A DNA stretch of 11,061 nt from Opitutaceae bacterium (GTDB lineage Bacteria > Verrucomicrobiota > Verrucomicrobiia > Opitutales > Opitutaceae), in the NCBI GenBank assembly GCA_031254955.1, contig JAIRTK010000308.1:1-11061 (forward strand), in the 5' to 3' direction. Numbering within the stretch: position 1 is the first letter of the stretch; each line of letters opens with the position of its first letter. The position numbers and the translations under genes are program-made. The notes under the pieces were generated by a model. The model did no database searches and was not told the origin of the DNA. It saw nothing but the letters and a program-made list of their open reading frames with translations. This document shows, in pieces, positions 5,829 through 11,061 of this stretch.

Positions 5829-8800
5829 CTAGAAATCGAACGTGGCCGTGAGTATGAATTGGCGGGAATCAATAATACGGTAGGCATAAGGCCGGCCCAG
5901 CCAGTCCGCCCTCATGGGTTTCAGTTCGCCGTCTTGGAAGAGATCGGCCACGTTGAGCTGTAATTTCATGCGCACCTTGTCGTTGAGAATCTTGTGCGTG
6001 TAGGAAATCCAGAGGTCGGTGTACCACGTCGCGTCATCATAAATGGGCCGGGAGATGTCCGATATGTCCAGCGTCGTGCCGTTGTTTCCGGAGGATTTGC
6101 CGTAATAACCGATGATGGCCTTGTCCGTCCAACGCTGGGCGCCACCGACGGCCCAGCCTTTCAACAGGCCGCGGTCAAACGCGTAATTGGTCACCAAGGT
6201 GAAATTATACTTGCGCTGCCCCATGGCCTGCTGGCCCTCCATGTCCTTTTGCAGAATGGCGTTCGGAACCAGCACCGCCTTGTAATAATTTTCCACCGTG
6301 GTCCAGCCGACGTTGCTGTTCTGGGTGATGGTGGTCGCGTTATTCGCATTCCTGAAATTCACGCTGCTCCAGAAGTACTCGATGTTGCCCCTGGCCTCGC
6401 TGTTGGGGTCATCGGAGACCCGGTAGCTGCTGACGCCGCCGAGCCGGTTCAGTGTCGCCAGCCCCGTGGCATTCAGGAAATCCACGGCCCGGGCGGCGTC
6501 CCACACGGGCTTGCGCAGCGCGAACCACTCCTCATACTCCTTGTTGATATTGGTGTTCGTGGTCGTGACCTTGCTCGCGGTCGCCTTGATGGTCCAATTG
6601 GGCAGCGGATTGTAATTGACCGATACTTCGACGCCCTTTGCCTCGGCCGAGGTGGTTCCCCTGACGGCCCCGCCCAAGTGATTATAATAATCATAGTCAT
6701 TGTTCAGCCCCCATTTTTCACCCACCCATTCCCGCATGGCGTTTACCTTGTTCTGGTCCGCGCCGGAACTGCCGGCGGTCCAAGGATATGTCCAGTTCGT
6801 GGTCGAGGGGTCGCCGCCGTCATTGAGCATGTAGATATGCTCCAGCCAGCCGCGGTAGGCGGTGGTGTCGATATGATAGATGACCCGCTCCAAGGCGCCG
6901 AGATACGGCACGTTGTCGTTGTTGGACTCGAACCAGTTCACCCGGGCGAAGAGTTTGTTTTTGAAGAGCGAGAACTGGACGCCGTAGTCCTTTCCTTCCC
7001 CTTGGGGTTTGGGCAGCACGGTGCCGAACGGATCGACATAGGTCGCCGCCGGCGCGTCGAAATTATCCGATTTATTATAACTGAAACCGAGGTTCTCGAC
7101 AAATTCCCAAAAGAGGCTGTCGCCGGCGCGTTTGGCAATGGGTTCCCAGTTCAGGAAGGGCTTCACAACCGCCCCCGCGGTGTTGGTGACGCCGCTCAGC
7201 CTGCTCCAGTTGTTCCAGCGTTTGAATATCTCCCCGTATTGATAATAACCATCAACATAATATATTTGATCCCATGCGGACTGCGAGATATCGGCGGGTT
7301 TGGCGATGTCGGTGTTGCGGGTGCGGTTGATGTCGCGGCGGACGCCTGCGGTGGTGATGATTCTGTCCTCCCACAGGTAGCCGGTCCAGCCCGCGCTGTA
7401 GGAGGTGAGCTTGCGCGCCGACTTCGCCGTCTCGATGTCGGAGACGTTCCAGATCATGGTCATGTCCACCTCCTTGAACTGGTTTTGCGCATAATCATAA
7501 ACCGCGACGGAGGCGTCGAGGACGCTGGCGTCAAGCCCGCCGGACGCCTGGGTGACGACACCGGCGGAAGGGCCTCCCGCAATGTCCGAAAGATAGAAAT
7601 GGCGGCGGATGGTGGCGTTGCTTTGCCTTTTCCAGCCCGCGACAGTGGGATTCGCCGTGTAACGATACTCGCCTTCCGTCGAGCCGTAGCCAAAGCCCAG
7701 GCGCCGACGGAGGCCGGTCTGCTCATGGTCCAGATAGGACGCCAGCCCCATGATCTGGTGGCGGCCAAGCCATCTGGTCCAGTTGCGGTTCTTGGTGAAA
7801 TCGGGCGTGTAGGCGAGCATGGCGCGATATTGGTCAACCGTCGCGGAGCTTTCGATGCGGTCGATGGCCGCGTCGTCCTGCACATAGGGCTGGCCGAAAA
7901 AGGGGTTCAGCGTCCCGTCCGAATTATATATATTGGTGTCCACCCTGAGGGTGGTCGTATTCAACTGGCCCACGGTGTAGCTTTGCAGCGAGTCGAAGTC
8001 CTGGCGGAACCAGCCGGCGCTGAAATGGAGCAGTCCGGGGATGATCTCCTGTTCGATTTCGACATTATAATTGGTATTTCGCTGGCTGCCGAAATTCATC
8101 GTGAGGAGATTGACCTTCTTCCAGTCATAAATCGAGCGGTCGGTCACGCCCGGATAGAGTTTCTGGCCGAAATAAGGCTCGTTGATTGCCATGGAGTAAG
8201 GCGAGTTCTCCACTTGCCACCAGTCGTAGATGTCCGTCCAGACCTGATTGTCATAAACATAATTGGCGTCCCCCGCGGTGGTGCTGAACGGATAGCGGGT
8301 GGCGGCCGGCTCGCTCCAATGGCCGGTCGCCGGCCGGTTGCCGCCCAGGGGCTGGAACCAGCGCTGCAAGTTCCCGTTGGAAACCTGCATGATCGTCCTC
8401 GCGTTATACGTGGCCATGCCCGGCACGTAAAGGATGGAGTTGATGTCGCTGATCGCGTTTCCGCCGAAGATGGAGATGCCGTTGTATTGGGTTTTCTCGG
8501 CATTCCACTTGGTCCCGTCGAAGTCCTCGCGCTGCTCGATATAATTCCTGAGCGCATCCGCCATGTAGGAATTCTGCGAACCCACGAGCATGGAAATTTC
8601 CTCCCCCGTGGCCAGCGAGATGAATTTGTGGGTCTTCGCGTCATACACGGGCATGCCGACAAACTTGCCGTTGGGCAGCGTGGCGTTGCGCCATTCGCTC
8701 ACGCCGTCGATGGGGGCGAGCGTGTTCGGGCGGCGGTTGTCATTGTCATAACCCTCGATGGTGGCGCGCAGCGTGGTCTTTTTGAAGGGCTTGTAGGTGA

Positions 8801-9479
8801 TCGCGCCATACTGGCGGCGGGTTATATCATAGGAGGGCTTTCGCTCGAATTGCTGGTCGTTATACAAAAGCGCGCCGTAGATGGCGAGTTTGCCGTCGAT
8901 CAGGCTTTTGTTGAATGAGAAGCTGGCGCGCTCGGAGCCGCGGTCGTCCACGCGGATTTGCACCTGGGCGTTGTTTTTATTTATCTGGGCCTGCGCGGTG
9001 CTTTGGTTGACGATGCCCGCCGGACTGCCCATGCCGAAGAGCATGGAGTTGGGGCCGCGATTGATTTCGACGGAGGCGGTGTTGTAGGAATCGAACGGTA
9101 TCTGGGGAAGCGTCTGATAATAATTGAGCGCAAAGCTGGGCGAACCGAGGCCGCGGACGCGGTTTGCCGTGGCGTTGGTGGAGGCGGTCAGCGCGCCGCC
9201 GATATTGCCTCCGGCAATCGACTCGAACACACCATCGGGGCGGTTGCCGTTCCTGACATCCGGCGTGTAAGTGGTGGACCCCTCGGTGCCGAGTTCGTAA
9301 CGGAAGATATCGTTCACATCGAGCGAGGCCGTATCATCCATTTGTTGTTTGGTAACGACCGTGATGGCCGCGCCCAAATCCGCTATATTGGTTCTCATGC
9401 GGCTGCCCGCGAGGGTGTTTTCAGCGAAATAGCCCTTCTCTCTCGTGGAATCCACCTGGAAGGGGGACAGCATGATCAC
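5829..9479 (-). CDS. TonB-dependent outer-membrane receptor
   Basis: This 1,216-residue frame is a 22-strand-barrel type TonB-dependent receptor that imports a bound substrate across the outer membrane using TonB-ExbBD energy. The opening MIMLSPFQVDS is the likely TonB box region. The plug domain follows at about 28-165 (MRTNIADLGAAITVVTKQQM, ANRVRGLGSPSF, VEINRGPNSMLFGMGSPAGI). The rest is an aromatic-rich barrel ending ...RQFILTATFDF, with the terminal Phe expected for BAM-dependent assembly. It is long for the family, as is common for Opitutaceae receptors. GTG 9479 is probably not the true start: no signal peptide follows it. The residues before it (PGSGDE) continue in frame upstream, and a signal peptide lies at 9669-9484 one frame away. 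Coding bases are visibly AT-richer (TAT, AAT codons) than the downstream enzyme gene. The substrate is unknown; the neighbouring enzyme suggests a glycan. Confidence 0.92.
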   Translation of the reverse strand: MIMLSPFQVDSTREKGYFAENTLAGSRMRTNIADLGAAITVVTKQQMDDTASLDVNDIFRYELGTEGSTTYTPDVRNGNRPDGVFESIAGGNIGGALTASTNATANRVRGLGSPSFALNYYQTLPQIPFDSYNTASVEINRGPNSMLFGMGSPAGIVNQSTAQAQINKNNAQVQIRVDDRGSERASFSFNKSLIDGKLAIYGALLYNDQQFERKPSYDITRRQYGAITYKPFKKTTLRATIEGYDNDNRRPNTLAPIDGVSEWRNATLPNGKFVGMPVYDAKTHKFISLATGEEISMLVGSQNSYMADALRNYIEQREDFDGTKWNAEKTQYNGISIFGGNAISDINSILYVPGMATYNARTIMQVSNGNLQRWFQPLGGNRPATGHWSEPAATRYPFSTTAGDANYVYDNQVWTDIYDWWQVENSPYSMAINEPYFGQKLYPGVTDRSIYDWKKVNLLTMNFGSQRNTNYNVEIEQEIIPGLLHFSAGWFRQDFDSLQSYTVGQLNTTTLRVDTNIYNSDGTLNPFFGQPYVQDDAAIDRIESSATVDQYRAMLAYTPDFTKNRNWTRWLGRHQIMGLASYLDHEQTGLRRRLGFGYGSTEGEYRYTANPTVAGWKRQSNATIRRHFYLSDIAGGPSAGVVTQASGGLDASVLDASVAVYDYAQNQFKEVDMTMIWNVSDIETAKSARKLTSYSAGWTGYLWEDRIITTAGVRRDINRTRNTDIAKPADISQSAWDQIYYVDGYYQYGEIFKRWNNWSRLSGVTNTAGAVVKPFLNWEPIAKRAGDSLFWEFVENLGFSYNKSDNFDAPAATYVDPFGTVLPKPQGEGKDYGVQFSLFKNKLFARVNWFESNNDNVPYLGALERVIYHIDTTAYRGWLEHIYMLNDGGDPSTTNWTYPWTAGSSGADQNKVNAMREWVGEKWGLNNDYDYYNHLGGAVRGTTSAEAKGVEVSVNYNPLPNWTIKATASKVTTTNTNINKEYEEWFALRKPVWDAARAVDFLNATGLATLNRLGGVSSYRVSDDPNSEARGNIEYFWSSVNFRNANNATTITQNSNVGWTTVENYYKAVLVPNAILQKDMEGQQAMGQRKYNFTLVTNYAFDRGLLKGWAVGGAQRWTDKAIIGYYGKSSGNNGTTLDISDISRPIYDDATWYTDLWISYTHKILNDKVRMKLQLNVADLFQDGELKPMRADWLGRPYAYRIIDSRQFILTATFDF

Positions 9480-9483
9480 CTCG

Positions 9484-9669
9484 TCACCAGAGCCGGGGGT
9501 TGGTTGGGTAATTTGTTGAAGAATATGAAGTTACGGATGAGAGAGTAGGCTCATTGACGGCCGTGTCATTGCTGACGGCTTGGGAGAAAACGGATGATAC
9601 TGAAACGGCGGCGAGAAAAGCACCGTCCATCATCCGCGCGAAGACAGAATGCCTGTATCTGATGTGCAT
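9484..9669 (-). CDS. signal peptide and N-terminus of the TonB-dependent receptor, in a shifted frame
   Basis: From ATG 9669 this 61-residue frame reads MHIRYRHSVFARMMDGAFLA, then AVSVSSVFSQA, a basic n-region, hydrophobic core and probable cleavage site after SQA. A Ser/Thr/Asn-rich linker follows, and the frame ends at TGA 9484-9486 as TNPRLW. It overlaps the region that leads into the receptor. Removing one C from the run of five (coding strand, 9499-9495) joins it to the receptor as TNPGSGDEVIMLSPFQV with no other change, giving a 1,279-residue protein. I therefore take it as the true 5' end of the receptor gene, separated by a slip at the C5 tract. It is unlikely to be an independent gene. 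No Shine-Dalgarno site is visible before ATG 9669. Confidence 0.7.
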   Translation of the reverse strand: MHIRYRHSVFARMMDGAFLAAVSVSSVFSQAVSNDTAVNEPTLSSVTSYSSTNYPTNPRLW

Positions 9670-9695
9670 GGGTAGGAGGGGGCCTGGGTTATGGT

Positions 9696-9723
9696 TTTAT
9701 AACGAGTGTATAATGAATTCCAA
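9696..9723 (-). promoter_or_regulatory. possible promoter of the receptor gene
   Basis: On the minus strand TTGGAA (9723-9718) and TATAAA (9701-9696) are separated by 16 bases, a fair match to sigma-70-type boxes. The -10 lies about 27 bases upstream of ATG 9669. The local sequence is AT-rich against a GC-rich background. Many such matches arise by chance in AT-rich DNA, so this is only a candidate. Confidence 0.3.
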
Positions 9724-9765
9724 ACTCCTCTGCTTATTGCCAATTTTCAGGACATAGCCAGCTTG

Positions 9766-9834
9766 TCAAATTATTACAGTAAGACCAGGCGCAAGGAGTA
9801 TAAAAGCAAGGCGCCATGCAGTCATCCTTTTCAT
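9766..9834 (-). CDS. possible 22-residue hydrophobic peptide or orphan signal peptide
   Basis: ATG 9834 opens a 22-codon frame, MKRMTAWRLAFILLAPGLTV ending II, stop TGA 9766-9768. It has a basic start and a hydrophobic core, as in a signal peptide or small membrane peptide. No Shine-Dalgarno site is seen. It lies 97 bases upstream of the receptor ATG, on the same strand. It could be a leader peptide, a broken signal peptide left by gene loss, or chance. Confidence 0.2.
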   Translation of the reverse strand: MKRMTAWRLAFILLAPGLTVII

Positions 9835-9884
9835 TTTAGGGCCTATCGCTGACTAAAACCTCGCTCTTTTGAATGGCAGGTAAA

Positions 9885-10170
9885 ATGAATTTCGCCACGG
9901 AGACTCGGAAGGCATAGAGTGGCTGCGCCGCAACCGAAGAAACCGGAGGTTTTCACACGAAGGCACATAGGCGCGAAGCCATCAATCTGCCATTTTTTTT
10001 CGTGCCTGTGTGCCTTTGCGCGAGCTTTTCCTCCCCCTCGGAACATAGGAAAATCGGACGCTTTTGCGCACGATTTTCAGGATAGTATTACGAAATGAAG
10101 GGACACGGGGCACAGAGGGGGATTGTTCTCATTTTTGGTCTCACGCGAAGGCGCGAAAAGCGCGAAGTTT
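9885..10170. repeat. non-coding stretch with degenerate copies of a CACGAAGGCACAGAGG-like repeat
   Basis: Four related segments occur: about 9896-9921 (CACGGAGACTCGGAAGGCAT), 9954-9979 (CACACGAAGGCACATAGGCG), 10101-10118 (GGACACGGGGCACAGAGG) and 10141-10167 (TCACGCGAAGGCGCG). The second pairs imperfectly with 9997-10023 (CGTGCCTGTGTGCCTTTGCG), making a long imperfect hairpin around a T8 run. The minus-strand frame across 9843-10046 is made of this repeat and is not a gene. From 9835 to 10823 I see no convincing coding sequence. Confidence 0.5.
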
Positions 10171-10288
10171 TAATAACTGAGGTTACGAGGGTCGGCGCGC
10201 GGCAGCCCCGGTAAGGAAACCTCGCCGAGGCCGCCGCCGGGCCGAGTAGGATGGTTGGAATTTCATGGGTAAATCGGAGCGTGGTTGC

Positions 10289-10309
10289 GGAGGCCTCGGA
10301 GAGGCCTCC
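10289..10309. repeat. short perfect palindrome GGAGGCCTC/GAGGCCTCC
   Basis: GGAGGCCTC (10289-10297) and GAGGCCTCC (10301-10309) are perfect arms around GGA. It lies in non-coding sequence and looks like another dispersed palindromic repeat. There is no T run on either side to suggest a terminator. Confidence 0.6.
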
Positions 10310-10454
10310 CTACCGCCTCCGGCCAGTCGTTAACGGGCTTTGAATTGTGCATCACGGCGAAAACCGGGTTGGCGAATACGTCTATTCATAGTGATGTCAG
10401 AATCAAAAGGGACGAAGACGGAAAAGGGATGAGGAATCAAAAGGGAGGAGAAAA

Positions 10455-10729
10455 GACGCTCGCGCAAGGAGCGGCGGCGTCCCGCCGCCGGACGAGGCGA
10501 AAGCCTCGCCCGTTTGCGAAGGTGGTTATAGCATTTGCGAATGGAAATCCCCCTTCAGGTAGGGCGAGGCGTCCATAGTGTGATTTTCATTAGGAAAGGG
10601 TATTAGGTTGCGCTAACGCCCGTTTGCGCTGGGCTGCGCAAAGGCCCGCGAGGGAAAGCCCGCGTGGGAACGGGCGCGCGCGTTGCGCGCGTCCGGCGGC
10701 GGGACGCCGCCGCTCCTTGCGCAAGCGTC
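10455..10729. repeat. 275-bp structure bounded by 40-bp inverted repeats (MITE- or REPIN-like)
   Basis: Bases 10455-10494 are the reverse complement of 10690-10729 with one mismatch in 40. Each arm also folds on itself (CGGCGGCG/CGCCGCCG). The 195-bp interior has more structure: CGAGGC-GAAA-GCCTCG (10493-10508), TTTGCGC/GCGCAAA (10623-10629 with 10636-10642), a direct repeat CGCCCGTTTGCG (10507-10518 and 10617-10628), and repeated GCCCGCG-GGGAA units near 10644-10672. No gene is present inside. It could be a non-autonomous mobile element, or two opposite copies of one dispersed repeat. No clear target-site duplication flanks it. Confidence 0.65.
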
Positions 10730-10823
10730 CTGACACGACTCGACTTTGCATCGCCCCCTCCCCTTCCCTCCCAGACTTCGACGTCTGCGCTTCAAAGCGA
10801 GGCCGCGCGTCCGGGCGTTTTCT

Positions 10824-11061
10824 TTACAGCCACTTCGACGCCCCTTGCAGCGTCTCGACGCGCTTCAGGAGCCGCTTGATTTCCTGCGCCTTGGCCTTGG
10901 GCACGACGAGCGTGGCGTCGGGCGTATGCACGACGATGAGGTCGTCCACGCCGAGCACTGCCGTCAAATGGCCGTCCCCGGAAAACACGATGTTGCCCGC
11001 GCCCTGCTCGACCAGCGCGAGTCCGCGCGTGACGTTGCCCGCGGCGTCGGGCCGGTAATGG
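10824..11061 (-). CDS. manC: mannose-1-phosphate guanylyltransferase, C-terminal part (runs off the right edge)
   Basis: The last 78 codons of a minus-strand gene are present, ending in TAA 10824-10826. The residues VLGVDDLIVVHTPDATLVV and PKAKAQEIKRLLK are characteristic of the C-terminal beta-helix end of bacterial GDP-mannose pyrophosphorylases (COG0836, ManC/CpsB type), preceded by GNIVFSGDGH. The enzyme makes GDP-mannose from mannose 1-phosphate and GTP in the cytoplasm, a precursor for exopolysaccharide, LPS and glycoprotein sugars. The nucleotide-binding and catalytic N-terminal part lies outside the window, so activity cannot be judged. The end of the gene is intact (ASKWL). The symbol rests on family resemblance. 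Confidence 0.85.
   Translation of the reverse strand, partial: HYRPDAAGNVTRGLALVEQGAGNIVFSGDGHLTAVLGVDDLIVVHTPDATLVVPKAKAQEIKRLLKRVETLQGASKWL

Noticed and set aside
5994..8918. Very long plus-strand ORF (974 codons) opposite the receptor
   Set aside because: Antisense shadow caused by codon bias; the minus frame carries clear receptor motifs and the plus translation has no recognisable domain.
9843..10046. Minus-strand 67-codon ORF
   Set aside because: Consists of the dispersed CACGAAGGCAC-type repeat and its inverted partner; no protein features.
10285..10578. Plus-strand 97-codon ORF
   Set aside because: Runs through a palindrome and the left arm of the 275-bp inverted-repeat structure; basic low-complexity product.
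10772..10787. Hairpin CAGAC/GTCTG as terminator for the guanylyltransferase gene
   Set aside because: Only five base pairs, no T run on the minus strand, and about 40 bases from the stop; too weak to call.
10624..11058. Plus-strand 144-codon ORF at the right edge
   Set aside because: Antisense to the mannose-1-phosphate guanylyltransferase end and to the repeat arm.

Overview
The window looks like a chromosomal segment of a Verrucomicrobiota bacterium, most likely family Opitutaceae. This is inferred from the style of the TonB-dependent receptor (a 'MLSPFQVDS...GYFAENTLAGSRMRT' N-terminus), the many different palindromic repeats between genes, the GC-rich codon use and the near absence of Shine-Dalgarno sites. 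It is not proven by a marker gene. All substantial protein genes run on the minus strand.

Left part (1-1614). A membrane-anchored protein gene (start 629) runs toward the left edge. It is cut by an in-frame TAG at 303-305, yet the same frame stays open to base 1 through an Ala/Pro-rich linker and then ordinary-looking sequence. Upstream is a graveyard: a compound microsatellite, a small IS5-type transposase remnant, a GC-rich palindrome, and a plus-strand NHL-repeat gene fragment with a GlyGly-CTERM-like tail that can be read only after a one-base frame shift. Then come hairpin repeats and ten copies of a 7-bp unit that stop at the next gene's stop codon.

Centre (1615-9669). Two large minus-strand genes form the functional core. 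The upstream one encodes an outer-membrane TonB-dependent receptor (about 1,216 residues in the main frame). Its signal peptide lies in a neighbouring frame, joined across a run of five C. The downstream one encodes a secreted protein of about 1,340-1,380 residues: a LamG-like domain, a long middle region that looks like an alpha/alpha-toroid carbohydrate-active enzyme, and a C-terminal CARDB-like domain. A perfect 26-bp inverted repeat sits in its 5' end and may supply its ribosome binding site and start codon. Together they suggest a degrade-and-import pair for a polymeric, probably polysaccharide, substrate, with no SusD-like partner visible. The substrate is not readable from the sequence.

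Right part (9670-11061). About 1.15 kb carries no convincing gene. It holds a possible promoter for the receptor, a 22-codon signal-like ORF, several families of dispersed repeats, and a 275-bp structure bounded by 40-bp inverted repeats. The window ends in the 3' end of a minus-strand mannose-1-phosphate guanylyltransferase gene.

Four separate protein-coding stretches show lesions or remodelling (nonsense codon, two single-base frame shifts, repeat in the start region). The window is therefore either repeat-driven and decaying, or contains some sequencing errors at homopolymers. Raw-read checks would separate these.
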